Part shown: piece after piece, positions 53,842-62,753 of the stretch | Position numbering within the stretch: the first letter of the stretch is position 1 | Layout of the letters: every line of letters begins with the position of its first letter | NCBI RefSeq assembly: GCF_900115075.1 | Contig: NZ_FOVG01000008.1 | Coordinates: 57,401-121,400, forward strand | Direction: 5' to 3' | DNA: 64,000 nucleotides | Source: Candidatus Pantoea varia | GTDB taxonomy: Bacteria; Pseudomonadota; Gammaproteobacteria; Enterobacterales; Enterobacteriaceae | The notes under the pieces: model-generated | What the model saw: only the letters and a program-made list of their open reading frames with translations | What the model was told of the DNA's origin: nothing | Database searches by the model: none | Made by a program: the position numbers and the translations under genes

Positions 53842-55215
53842 TCAGATCACGCGGGAAAACTGCTGCTGACGCGCTTTTTGACGCAGATAGCGATCAAAGC
53901 ACATGCAGATATTGCGGATCAGTAACCGGCCAATCCCCGTCACCTCAAGCCCGCCAGCCGTTTGTACTACCAGCCCGTCAGCGATTAACGGTTTCAGCAG
54001 CGCCAGGTCCTCAGCAAAATAGTCGCTGAAGCGAATGCCCCATTGCGCTTCTGTCGCGGCAAAATCCAGCGAGAAGTTACAAATCAGTGTTTTAATCACG
54101 TCACGCCGCAGACAATCATCGTCGGTTAAGGCGATGCCACGCCACAGGCCATTTCCCTGCTGTTTCACACTGCTGTACCAGGTATTCAGGTCTTTCTGGT
54201 TCTGCGCATAACTGTCGCCAATCATGCTGATGGCAGAGACGCCAAGCCCCAGTAAGTCACTGTCGCCCTGCGTCGTGTATCCCTGGAAATTGCGATGCAA
54301 CTGCCCTTCCCGCTGCGCGATGGCCAGCTCATCCTGCGGCTTCGCAAAGTGATCCATTCCGATAAACTGGTAGCCCTGCTGAGTCAGCGTTGTGATGGTC
54401 TGTTGCAGGATATCCAGCTTTTGCTGAGCAGAGGGCAGTTCATCCTCTTTAATTTTACGCTGCGCTGCGAACATCGCTGGCAGATGCGCATAGTTAAACA
54501 CGCTAAGGCGATCCGGGCTCAGCGCCAGGACCCGTTCCAGCGTCCAGGCAAAGCTGGCGGGCGTTTGCAGGGGCAATCCATAGATTAGGTCGATGCTGGT
54601 TGAACTGAAGCCCTGTTCACGGGCACGCGCCATCAGCGCAAAAATCACCTCTTCGTCCTGCACCCGGTTAACCCGTTCCTGCACCGATTTATTGAAATCC
54701 TGCACGCCCATGCTCAGACGATTGAATCCCAGCGATCGCAGGTGATCAATCACATCCAGCTCAATTTCCCGGGGATCAACCTCGATCGACATTTCGGCCT
54801 CATCGGCCACGCTGAAGTGTTGCTTCAGCAACCCCACCAGCCGCGAAATCTGTGCATTGTCGAGAAAAGTTGGCGTGCCGCCGCCCCAGTGAAGTTGCGT
54901 GACCTGACGCTGACGGAACAGCGGCGCACGCTGAACAATCTCCTGCTCAAGCACATCCAGATAGCGGTCCGCTTTGTGGCGCTGACGCGTCACAATCTTA
55001 TTGCAGCCGCAGAAGTAGCAGAGACGATGGCAGAAGGGAATATGGACATAGAGTGACAGCGGGCGATCAGGATAACGCGCCACGGCACGCTGGAAATCAG
55101 TTTCCGCGTACTGCTCGCTGAACTCCAGCGCGGTGGGATAAGAGGTATAACGCGGGCCAGCGTAATTGTACTTTTCAATTAACGCCTGATCCCACTCAAT
55201 CTGCTGCGATGGCAT
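53842..55215 (-). CDS. hemN: Oxygen-independent coproporphyrinogen III dehydrogenase
   Basis: A radical-SAM enzyme of 457 residues, as in E. coli, used for haem synthesis without oxygen. The cluster motif CX3CX2C lies in HIPFCHRLCYFCGCNK, with HWGGGTPTFL following. The ATG at 55215 has AAGGAG 5 bases upstream; a GTG at 55221 is less well placed. The ribosome site lies inside the end of a small upstream ORF. Confidence 0.97.
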   Translation of the reverse strand: MPSQQIEWDQALIEKYNYAGPRYTSYPTALEFSEQYAETDFQRAVARYPDRPLSLYVHIPFCHRLCYFCGCNKIVTRQRHKADRYLDVLEQEIVQRAPLFRQRQVTQLHWGGGTPTFLDNAQISRLVGLLKQHFSVADEAEMSIEVDPREIELDVIDHLRSLGFNRLSMGVQDFNKSVQERVNRVQDEEVIFALMARAREQGFSSTSIDLIYGLPLQTPASFAWTLERVLALSPDRLSVFNYAHLPAMFAAQRKIKEDELPSAQQKLDILQQTITTLTQQGYQFIGMDHFAKPQDELAIAQREGQLHRNFQGYTTQGDSDLLGLGVSAISMIGDSYAQNQKDLNTWYSSVKQQGNGLWRGIALTDDDCLRRDVIKTLICNFSLDFAATEAQWGIRFSDYFAEDLALLKPLIADGLVVQTAGGLEVTGIGRLLIRNICMCFDRYLRQKARQQQFSRVI

Positions 55216-55217
55216 GC

Positions 55218-55394
55218 TCACTCCTTCCGGTGACGTCGTCTTAGAGAAGGTCGCGAAGAAGAGGAGATGAAAGGTGAGCGGGTTGAGACCCGACGTAAAC
55301 GTTGCTTCAGCCGCGACAGGCGTCGTAGTTTAAACAATAACCACAGCAGATAACATGTCGCCAGCAGCGCGAAAATTGATCCAGGCCAAAACAT
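55218..55394 (-). CDS. Small predicted membrane protein upstream of hemN (58 residues)
   Basis: The minus strand encodes MFWPGSIFALLATCYLLWLL and onward, a single membrane helix (about residues 6-21), then a strongly basic tail rich in Arg and Ser ending RRRHRKE. AGGT precedes the ATG by 9 bases. Its TGA stop is 2 bases before the hemN ATG and its last codons contain the hemN ribosome site, an arrangement suggesting translational coupling. I know of no named homologue. It could still be a chance ORF. Confidence 0.5.
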   Translation of the reverse strand: MFWPGSIFALLATCYLLWLLFKLRRLSRLKQRLRRVSTRSPFISSSSRPSLRRRHRKE

Positions 55395-55448
55395 TATCGT
55401 TTACCTGATAAACACGGCATGCGGAAACCGCATGCCGATCAAATTTGC

Positions 55449-55973
55449 TTAGTTGCCCTTCAGCAGACGGTACATATCTTCTTCAGCCTGCTCATCTTCG
55501 GCATCATCCATCACAATGCCTAACTGCTCCATCAGTTCGTCGATACGGTCCAGTGAGGCATCCAGCCAGCCCTGATCTTCAGCTGACAGCGTTTCGCCAT
55601 TTTCCAGCCGATCCAGCAGCGCATCCAGACGCTCATCATTTTCCAGCTTCGCCAGCTCTTCTTCTGGCGTCAGACGCACTTTCTTCTCAGCTGCCGGTTT
55701 TTCGACGCTTTTCTTTGGCTTAACGGCTGCGGTTTTCCCCTCAGCAATCAGGGTCACCGGTTTTTTACTGCCGATGCGGGGATCTTTCACGTCCTTCGCC
55801 TGACTTCCGCCATTGCTTTCGGACGCCGCCGGATTAGCACGGCTGCCAGATGCATGTCCGCGATGCTTTTTATCACGTTTACGATCGCGTGCTTCATGGT
55901 TGATATCGTCACGCGATTTGCGTTTGGCTTTGACGGCAGGTTTGCCGTGAGCAGCTCGTGCAGGTTGCTTCAT
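55449..55973 (-). CDS. yihI: Der GTPase-activating protein YihI
   Basis: A 174-residue highly charged protein (E. coli 169). It has a Lys/Arg-rich, probably disordered N-terminus and an acidic C-terminal part (LTPEEELAKLENDERLDALL, DASLDRIDELMEQLGI, EDMYRLLKGN). YihI stimulates the GTPase Der (EngA) and so tunes 50S assembly. It lies between hemN and csrC as in E. coli. Confidence 0.95.
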   Translation of the reverse strand: MKQPARAAHGKPAVKAKRKSRDDINHEARDRKRDKKHRGHASGSRANPAASESNGGSQAKDVKDPRIGSKKPVTLIAEGKTAAVKPKKSVEKPAAEKKVRLTPEEELAKLENDERLDALLDRLENGETLSAEDQGWLDASLDRIDELMEQLGIVMDDAEDEQAEEDMYRLLKGN

Positions 55974-56041
55974 AGTATTCGGTCCCGGCTTTTTTTATTC
56001 AGTATAGAATTGCGGCGAAATCTAGCAGAAAGTAGACAAAG

Positions 56042-56270
56042 AAAAAAGGCGACAGCTCAAGCTGTCGCCTTATTTCATACCTTCACAGGAAGGAATCATG
56101 TTTTAAATCCTTTTCGGCTCGTAACATCCCGGTCAATCCCGCGCCTGCTCAACTCCTGAGCTTTTCCTTATCCCTGTCTGGTCCGCAATCCCTGACCCAT
56201 TTCCATTCCCCGCTCAAAACCTTCCTGGTATCCCTGAGCGCATCATCCTGATGGGTGCTGCCGTGCACTG
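56042..56270 (-). ncRNA. csrC: CsrC small RNA (CsrA antagonist)
   Basis: The minus strand between engB and yihI carries 13 GGA triplets in about 190 bases, several as CAGGA or AGGGA. It ends in the hairpin GGCGACAGCT / AGCTGTCGCC followed by TTTTTTC. E. coli CsrC has the same position, a similar length (about 245 nt), repeated GGA motifs and a nearly identical terminator stem. It sequesters CsrA. The 5' end at about 56270 is inferred from the promoter at 56277-56304. Confidence 0.9.
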
Positions 56271-56276
56271 CACACT

Positions 56277-56304
56277 AATGTAGACCAACTGGTAAAAGCC
56301 TCAA
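56277..56304 (-). promoter_or_regulatory. Probable csrC promoter
   Basis: On the minus strand TTGAGG (56304-56299), a 16-base spacer and TACATT (56282-56277). E. coli csrC is activated by UvrY; I did not find a convincing UvrY palindrome in 56305-56525. Confidence 0.5.
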
Positions 56305-56525
56305 GCCAGCGCCGCAAATAGTTCGTTCGAAAAAAGAACGATTGACATTAAGAGGTTGAATTATATTAATTTTTATTTTTAGTAATTAAAGTAAAAAGCG
56401 AAATAACCCGCAGCCTTAATGGCAAATCTCTTACAAAGCTGGCCAATGAGACGCGGTTGAGCACTTTAGCGCCATAACGCGTATAATCGCCCGCATTGCC
56501 TTAATGCGTTTTCTGGAGTGTCACC

Positions 56526-57161
56526 TTGTCTGAATTGAATTATCACGTTACCCACTTTGTTATGAGCGCGCCGGATATCCGCCATCTGCCTGCCGATACC
56601 GGAATTGAAGTGGCTTTTGCTGGCCGCTCGAACGCGGGAAAATCGAGTGCGCTGAATACGTTAACCAATCAGAAAGGTCTGGCGCGTACCAGTAAAACGC
56701 CGGGACGTACGCAGCTGATTAACCTGTTTGAAGTGAAAGAAGGTAAGCGTCTGGTCGACCTGCCCGGTTACGGTTATGCCGAAGTGCCGGAAGAGATGAA
56801 GCTGAAGTGGCAGCGCGCGTTAGGTGAATACCTGCAAAAACGTCAGGCGCTGAAAGGCCTGGTGATCCTGATGGATATCCGTCATCCGCTGAAAGATCTC
56901 GACCGTCAGATGATTCAGTGGTCAGTAGAAAGCGGCATTCCAGTGCTGTTGCTCCTGACTAAAGCAGACAAACTGGCCTCCGGTGCCCGTAAAGCGCAGC
57001 TCACTGTCGTGCGTGAAGCCGCACTCGAATTTGTTGGGGATGTTCAGGTAGAACTCTTCTCATCGCTGAAGAAAATCGGCGTGGATAAGGTTCGTCAGAA
57101 GCTGGACAGCTGGTTTAATACGCTTGAACCGGCGGTTGAGGATCAGGACGCGGAAGAGTAA
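56526..57161 (+). CDS. engB: Ribosome biogenesis GTP-binding protein EngB (YihA)
   Basis: A 211-residue GTPase (E. coli 210) needed for 50S assembly. It has G1 GRSNAGKSSALN, the G2 region TSKTPGRTQLINLF, G3 DLPGYGYAEVPEEM and G4 LTKADKLASG. The start codon is TTG at 56526, giving LSELNYHVTHFVMSAPDIRH after initiation with Met; no in-frame ATG is better placed. It sits between two divergently encoded sRNAs (csrC and spf), as in E. coli. Confidence 0.96.
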   Translation: MSELNYHVTHFVMSAPDIRHLPADTGIEVAFAGRSNAGKSSALNTLTNQKGLARTSKTPGRTQLINLFEVKEGKRLVDLPGYGYAEVPEEMKLKWQRALGEYLQKRQALKGLVILMDIRHPLKDLDRQMIQWSVESGIPVLLLLTKADKLASGARKAQLTVVREAALEFVGDVQVELFSSLKKIGVDKVRQKLDSWFNTLEPAVEDQDAEE

Positions 57162-57203
57162 GTCACTACCCTGTGCCGCTATAGCTGGCGGTACCCAAAG
57201 CCC

Positions 57204-57312
57204 AATAAAAAACGCCCCAGTCACAGAATGACTGGGGCGGCTAAATTCAGCCAAATCCGATTACGTGAAGTAAAAGGTCTGAAAGATAGAACATCTTACC
57301 TCTGTACCCTAC
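57204..57312 (-). ncRNA. spf: Spot 42 small RNA
   Basis: The minus strand begins GTAGGGTACAGAGGTAAGAT and continues with the conserved Spot 42 body, ending in a GCCCCAGTCA...TGACTGGGGC terminator and TTTTTTATT. Its length of 109 nt equals E. coli Spot 42. It is an Hfq-dependent RNA that represses secondary-carbon genes when glucose is present. Confidence 0.97.
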
Positions 57313-57319
57313 GCGAGAA

Positions 57320-57347
57320 ACTTTACCTGATTTTCTGCGTGTGACAA
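57320..57347 (-). promoter_or_regulatory. spf promoter
   Basis: On the minus strand TTGTCA (57347-57342), 16 bases, TAAAGT (57325-57320), 7 bases before the Spot 42 start. E. coli spf is CRP-repressed; a CRP site is likely around here but I cannot define it with confidence. Confidence 0.65.
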
Positions 57348-57578
57348 AGGCTTTTTTGTTGCTTACTTACATCAAACAGGGCTTTTTTTACCATGCACGT
57401 CACAAAAATAGCGTTGTGATGTAGTTTAATGACGAAAAAAGTGTTTAGACGATAAGCAGTTAGAAAAACGCTTTCTCTCAGTGCCCGTTTTCACCACGCT
57501 AAACCGGTTAACCCAACGATTTTCTTATACCTGATCATTGGCCGATCCCGTCCTGCGGAACCGACCTCAGGCCGTGAA

Positions 57579-60365
57579 TCAGTGAGCTTCGTCCCAGTTA
57601 TTACCTACCCCGACTTCGACAAGTAAAGGGACATCGAGCTGCACGCTGCCTTCCATCAGCGCACGAATTTTCTGGCTGGCCTGTTCTACCGCTTCCGCTT
57701 TCACTTCGAATACCAGCTCATCGTGAACCTGCATGATCATTCTGACGTCATTATCCTTTTGCTGTTCCAGCCACTCATCCACAGCAATCATCGCGCGCTT
57801 GATAATATCCGCTGCCGTTCCCTGCATTGGCGCATTGATCGCGGCGCGTTCTGCAGCTTTCCGGCGAATCGCGTTGCTGGATTTAATATCTGGCAGCCAC
57901 AGTCGACGGCCTTCCAGCGTTTCCACATAGCCATTACTCGCTGCCAGCTGGCGGGTGTTCTCCATATAGCGCAGTACGCCCGGATAGCGTTCAAAGTAGA
58001 GGTCCATATACTTTTTAGCTTCGCCCGCACCAATATTCAGCTGACGCGACAGTCCAAAGGCGCTCATGCCATAAATCAGACCAAAGTTGATCGCTTTGGC
58101 GCTGCGACGCTGTTCGCCGCTGACCTTATCCAGCGCCACACCAAACACTTCGGATGCCGTGGCGCGGTGAATATCTTCGCCCTGAGCAAACGCGTCCAGC
58201 AATCCTTTGTCCTGAGAGAGGTGCGCCATGATACGCAGTTCGATTTGTGAATAGTCTGCCGCCACAATGCGATGGCCTTTGGCCGCGATAAATGCCTGGC
58301 GGATCCGGCGTCCTTCGTCATTACGCACCGGGATATTTTGCAGATTCGGATCGGCAGAAGATAAACGTCCGGTTGCGGTGACGGCCTGATGATAAGAGGT
58401 ATGCACGCGCCCGCTTATCGGATTGATCATCAGCGGTAATTTATCCGTATAAGTAGACTTAAGTTTGGATAAGCCGCGATGCTCCAGAATCACTTTGGGC
58501 AACGGATAATCAAGTGCCAGCTCGGCTAACACCTCTTCGCTGGTTGAGGGCGCACCGCCGGGTGTTTTCTTCGTGGGCTTGATGCCCTGTTTTTCAAACA
58601 GGATCACCTGAAGCTGCTTAGTGGATGAGAGGTTGAAGGGTTCCCCTGCCAGCTCATGCGCTTTTAACTCAAGCTCAGCCAGTCGGGCAGTCAGCTCTTT
58701 GGAGTGTTGCGCCAGAATGGATTGATCGATCAACACGCCATTGCGCTCAATCCGGGAAATCACCGTCAGCAGCGGCATCTCAATCTGCTCGAAGACTTTT
58801 TTCGGGCCTGCTTCTTTCTCCAGCTCTGGCCACATCTTCAGATGCAACTGCAGGGTCACATCGGCATCTTCGGCAGCATAATGAGAGGCCTGCTCTAACG
58901 CGATTTGATTGAACGTCAGCTGATTTTTGCCTTTACCGGCGATCTCCTGGAAGGTGACCGTTTTATGGTTAAGCCAGCGAGCGGCCAGGCTGTCCATGTC
59001 ATGTTTACCCACCACGCTGTTGAGAATATAGGACTCAAGCATGGTGTCGAATTTGATACCGGCCAGTTCAATGTCGTAGTTCTTCAGCACGCCACGATCG
59101 TATTTCAGGTTCTGGCCCACTTTCCAGGCGTTTTCATCTTCCAGCAGAGGCTTGAGCTGTGCCAGAACGGCTGCACGATCCAGTTGATCAGGCGCATCAA
59201 GATAGTCATGAGCAACCGGCAGATAGGCGGCTTCACCGGGCGCCACCGCGAAACTGATACCCACGATGTTAGCACTCAGGGTATCCAGCGCGTCGGTCTC
59301 CAGATCAAAGGCAAACACTTCACTGTTTTTCAGCTTCTCCAGCCAGCTATCAAAGTGTTCCTGATCCAGGATCGTGACATAACCCTCGGTCGATAACACG
59401 CTGCTGGTTTCAACCACAGCAACGGGTTCATCGGGCAGCGCCGATTGCGCCTGAGTATGACTCTTTTTGCCCTGCAGCCATTTACCGTCCTGCAGGTCAC
59501 TCAGCCAGCGTTTGAACTCATAACGACTGAACAGGGTCTGCAGTGCCTCGACATTGGGTTCAGTGACCGTGAGCTCTTCACAGGGCAGCGCCAGCTCAAC
59601 GTCCGTCTTGATGGTCGCCAGCTGATAAGAGAGAAACGCCACATCACGATTCTGCTCAAGCTTGGTCGCCATAGTTTTAGCACCACGAAATCCGAGATCG
59701 GCCACCTTGTCCAGATTGTCATAGATCGTCTGCATGCTGCCCAGCCCCTGCAGCAGAGCCTGTGCGGTTTTCTCACCCACACCCGGCACGCCTGGGATGT
59801 TATCTGAGCTGTCGCCCATCATGGCTAGAAAATCAATGATCAAGGCTGGCGGCACACCATATTTCTGCTCAACCTCTTCAGGTCCCAGAATGGTATTGCT
59901 CATGGTGTTAATCAGCGTGATTGCTGGAGTGACCAGCTGCGCCATATCTTTGTCGCCGGTGCTGATCAGTACCGAGAGACCCTTTTTCTCCGCTTCCAGT
60001 GCCAGCGTACCGATGACATCATCGGCTTCAACGCCGCTGACAGCCAGCAACGGCAGCCCCATCGCCCGCACCATCTCATGCAGCGGCTCGATCTGCGCCC
60101 GCAGATCGTCTGGCATCGGCGGACGGTGAGATTTGTAATGCTCGAACAACTCATCCCTGAAGGTTTTGCCTTTGGCATCGAACACCACAGCAACGTGACT
60201 TGGATTGTATTGCGCCAGCAGGCTTTTCAGCATGTTGAGCACGCCGTACATGGCGCCAGTGGGTTCACCTGCACTATTGGTCAGCGGCGGAAACGCGTGA
60301 TACGCGCGATAAAGATAGGATGAGCCATCAACCAGAATGAGGGGATTTTCTGCTATTTGCGCCAT
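57579..60365 (-). CDS. polA: DNA polymerase I
   Basis: A 928-residue family A polymerase, the E. coli length. Residues 1-320 form the 5' nuclease (LILVDGSSYLYRAYHAFPPL, MMGDSSDNIPGVPGVGEKTA). The 3'-5' exonuclease has FAFDLETDALDT with its Asp and Glu intact. The polymerase has motif A VAADYSQIELR, motif B RRSAKAINFGLIYGMSAF and motif C QVHDELVFE. It fills repair gaps and removes Okazaki primers. A DnaA-box-like sequence lies upstream. Confidence 0.98.
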   Translation of the reverse strand: MAQIAENPLILVDGSSYLYRAYHAFPPLTNSAGEPTGAMYGVLNMLKSLLAQYNPSHVAVVFDAKGKTFRDELFEHYKSHRPPMPDDLRAQIEPLHEMVRAMGLPLLAVSGVEADDVIGTLALEAEKKGLSVLISTGDKDMAQLVTPAITLINTMSNTILGPEEVEQKYGVPPALIIDFLAMMGDSSDNIPGVPGVGEKTAQALLQGLGSMQTIYDNLDKVADLGFRGAKTMATKLEQNRDVAFLSYQLATIKTDVELALPCEELTVTEPNVEALQTLFSRYEFKRWLSDLQDGKWLQGKKSHTQAQSALPDEPVAVVETSSVLSTEGYVTILDQEHFDSWLEKLKNSEVFAFDLETDALDTLSANIVGISFAVAPGEAAYLPVAHDYLDAPDQLDRAAVLAQLKPLLEDENAWKVGQNLKYDRGVLKNYDIELAGIKFDTMLESYILNSVVGKHDMDSLAARWLNHKTVTFQEIAGKGKNQLTFNQIALEQASHYAAEDADVTLQLHLKMWPELEKEAGPKKVFEQIEMPLLTVISRIERNGVLIDQSILAQHSKELTARLAELELKAHELAGEPFNLSSTKQLQVILFEKQGIKPTKKTPGGAPSTSEEVLAELALDYPLPKVILEHRGLSKLKSTYTDKLPLMINPISGRVHTSYHQAVTATGRLSSADPNLQNIPVRNDEGRRIRQAFIAAKGHRIVAADYSQIELRIMAHLSQDKGLLDAFAQGEDIHRATASEVFGVALDKVSGEQRRSAKAINFGLIYGMSAFGLSRQLNIGAGEAKKYMDLYFERYPGVLRYMENTRQLAASNGYVETLEGRRLWLPDIKSSNAIRRKAAERAAINAPMQGTAADIIKRAMIAVDEWLEQQKDNDVRMIMQVHDELVFEVKAEAVEQASQKIRALMEGSVQLDVPLLVEVGVGNNWDEAH

Positions 60366-60494
60366 AAGTCTGTGTTGTCTTCGTTGCTATGGGTTGGTCT
60401 ATAAGGATGCCACAAGCTGGCGGAAATGGTGAACTAAGGCGTAGGATATGTAGCGTTTTTGACGGTTCTGGAGGGAAGATCGCAACGATCATTC

Positions 60495-60503
60495 TGTGGA
60501 TAA
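60495..60503. promoter_or_regulatory. DnaA box upstream of polA
   Basis: TGTGGATAA is the complement of the strict DnaA box TTATCCACA, about 130 bases before polA. A one-mismatch relative, TGTGGATAT, is at 60637-60645. The rest of the 377-base gap 60366-60742 is AT-rich, holds the polA promoter and the dsbA terminator, and shows no gene; E. coli yihG, which lies between polA and dsbA, is absent. Confidence 0.5.
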
Positions 60504-60697
60504 CTTTGTGCGTAAAAATTATAACGCGCTGTGTTTCAGGATCTTAAATATTTTAACCCTCAATAAAGTTTATATTTTTCATTGGGTTATTTAATTTCCG
60601 TGACCCGATCGGCAATTTTAATTACACGATCCCTTGTGTGGATATTAAATTTATGCCCTGGAGATGGACAAAATTTGCGTCTCTGTTCAATGGCATA

Positions 60698-60726
60698 AAA
60701 AAACGCCAGCAGAGCTGGCGCTAAAT
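60698..60726 (-). terminator. dsbA terminator
   Basis: On the minus strand AGCGCCAGCTCTGCTGGCG then TTTTTTT, about 17 bases after dsbA. Confidence 0.85.
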
Positions 60727-60742
60727 GGGGTGGTAAGGCAGA

Positions 60743-61372
60743 TTACTTCTGGCTTACGAGGAATTTAACCACGTTCGCGTAATCAGCAACGAAATTGTCC
60801 ATAGAGCTGGTATCGAGCCCGCCGTTGTTCACCATATATTTGCCATTGACGAACATCGCTGGCACACCACGCAGATCAACATCCGCAGCTGCTTTCTGTT
60901 GTTGTGCAACCAGCGCTTTTACGGCGAAGCTATTCCAGGCAGCATCGTAGTCAGCAGCGGAGATACCGGCCGCTTTAACAAAGGTCTCTTTCAGACTGGC
61001 AGGATCGGTGATGGTCTGCGTTTTCTGGATGCCATCAAAGATCGGTACTGTCACCTTATCTTCAACGCCCAGCGCCATCGCCACAGCCCAGGCCTGGGTC
61101 ACAACCGGTCCCAGATCACCACCAAGGAAATCGACGTGGTATTTCACCAGTTTGGTGTCAGCAGGCAGATTCTTTTTCACCGCGTCATTGACGTGATAAA
61201 TACGTTCAAACTGATAGCAGTGCGGGCAGAAGAAGGAGAAGAACTCCATCACCTGAGGTTCGCCGGCCACGGGTTTCGGCAGACTTACATATTGTTTACC
61301 TTCAGTGAACTGGGCAGCAGATGCGCTGAATGCCAGCACTAAACCCATCAGTGCAAACCAAATTTTTTTCAT
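60743..61372 (-). CDS. dsbA: Periplasmic thiol:disulfide oxidase DsbA
   Basis: A 209-residue thioredoxin-fold protein with a signal peptide (residues 1-20, ending SASAA), the active site Cys49-Pro-His-Cys52 and the cis-proline loop GVPAMFVNG. It introduces disulphides into exported proteins and is reoxidised by DsbB. It follows srkA by 26 bases, as in E. coli, where it can be transcribed from the upstream gene. Confidence 0.98.
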   Translation of the reverse strand: MKKIWFALMGLVLAFSASAAQFTEGKQYVSLPKPVAGEPQVMEFFSFFCPHCYQFERIYHVNDAVKKNLPADTKLVKYHVDFLGGDLGPVVTQAWAVAMALGVEDKVTVPIFDGIQKTQTITDPASLKETFVKAAGISAADYDAAWNSFAVKALVAQQQKAAADVDLRGVPAMFVNGKYMVNNGGLDTSSMDNFVADYANVVKFLVSQK

Positions 61373-61398
61373 CGTGAAAAATTCTCCTGACTACGTCA

Positions 61399-62385
61399 TT
61401 AATATTGCGGTGTCAGCTGCAGAGGAGGTTCCTGCAACAGCTTCTCCTGCTCGGTAAAGAGTGAAATTTGCCTGCGCCAGAAATCTTCATCTGTCATCCA
61501 GGGGAAAGCGCGAGGAAAAGCGGGATCCTGCCAGCGTCGGACAACCCAGGCCAGATAATAAACCATGCGCATAGCGCGTAAAGGTTCAATCAGTGACAAT
61601 TCATTAATATCAAAATCACTGAATTCACTGTAAGCCTCCAGCAGAATATCCCACTGAATACGCTGTTCCTGTCTGTCGCCGCTGATCAACATCCACAGAT
61701 CCTGTACCGCCGGGCCATTACGGGCATCATCCAGATCGACAAACAGCGGTCCATCACGCCACAGGATATTACCCGGATGGCAGTCGCCATGTAATCGTAG
61801 CGGCTCCCACGTGGTGTGCCACTGTTGCTGCAGCGCGTTACCCAGCTTATCGATCGCCTGTAGTAATGCAGCCTTAAGCGATGCAGGCACTAATAGTGAT
61901 TGCTCCAGCACCTGCCGGGGCTCATGCAGGTACTCATCCAGCCCCATCGTCGGCCGCTGGCTAAACAGCGCTTTACGCCCGGTCTGATGAATGCGGCCAA
62001 GGAACCGGCCTACCCATTCCATCTGATCTTCATTGTCTGTCTCATATTGCCGTCCACCCAGGCTGGGAAATACGGCAAAGAAGAAGCCTGCGTGGCTGTG
62101 CAGTGTCTCGCCCTTTAGCCGTAGTGGCGCCGCGATGGGCACCTCGTCAGCCAGCAGATCAAGTGCATACTGATGCTCTTCAGCAATCTGTTCAGCATGC
62201 CAGCGCTGTGGGCGATAAAACTTTGCGACATAGCGACGTTTTTCATCATCGCTGAATTGATAAACCCGGTTCTCATAGCTGTTCAGAGCTGTCAGACCTG
62301 ATTCGACGCGAATTCCTGTATCCCAGAGCGCATCAAGCAATACGTCGGGATTCAATGTCTGGAAGTTAAAAGCAGCGTCGCTCAT
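61399..62385 (-). CDS. srkA: Stress response kinase A (SrkA/YihE)
   Basis: A Ser/Thr protein kinase of the aminoglycoside-kinase-like fold, 328 residues as in E. coli. The catalytic loop is LRLHGDCHPGNILW and the metal site VDLDDARNGPAVQDLWML. It protects cells under Cpx and oxidative stress. Adjacent ATGs at 62388 and 62385 are both possible; the second matches the E. coli length and is better spaced from AGGT. Confidence 0.95.
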   Translation of the reverse strand: MSDAAFNFQTLNPDVLLDALWDTGIRVESGLTALNSYENRVYQFSDDEKRRYVAKFYRPQRWHAEQIAEEHQYALDLLADEVPIAAPLRLKGETLHSHAGFFFAVFPSLGGRQYETDNEDQMEWVGRFLGRIHQTGRKALFSQRPTMGLDEYLHEPRQVLEQSLLVPASLKAALLQAIDKLGNALQQQWHTTWEPLRLHGDCHPGNILWRDGPLFVDLDDARNGPAVQDLWMLISGDRQEQRIQWDILLEAYSEFSDFDINELSLIEPLRAMRMVYYLAWVVRRWQDPAFPRAFPWMTDEDFWRRQISLFTEQEKLLQEPPLQLTPQY

Positions 62386-62430
62386 CATGTTACCTGTGGT
62401 TGCCCTTGCAAATAGCAGTCAAGGATAACA

Positions 62431-62706
62431 CTACTCGTCCTGTTTAATGACACCCCTTGCGCGAAGCAGGGCTGTTTTGAAATCAACTTCATAGTCTTTT
62501 TTCAGGCCAGGGATCTCATCATCGCTGGCTGAGTCACGCATTTTGAGATGGTAAATTAATACATCGTCGGTTAATTCACTTAACGGGCCACGGAATCCAG
62601 ATTCCTGAGCCAGTTTCTGCAAAAATGTGACCAGATTCAGGTCAGGCTCTTTTTGCCAGGCGGGTTGTAGTAACTCGATCAACTCGTTTAAACGATGGCA
62701 TTTCAT
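62431..62706 (-). CDS. yihD: YihD family protein (DUF1040)
   Basis: A 91-residue protein (E. coli YihD 89) beginning MKCHRLNELIELLQPAWQKE and ending LLRARGVIKQDE. The function is unknown. It is the first gene of yihD-srkA-dsbA and divergent from mobA. Confidence 0.93.
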   Translation of the reverse strand: MKCHRLNELIELLQPAWQKEPDLNLVTFLQKLAQESGFRGPLSELTDDVLIYHLKMRDSASDDEIPGLKKDYEVDFKTALLRARGVIKQDE

Positions 62707-62753
62707 TCAGGTATCTCCCGTATTCACAGTGCGTCATCAGCGAGGGCACAGTC

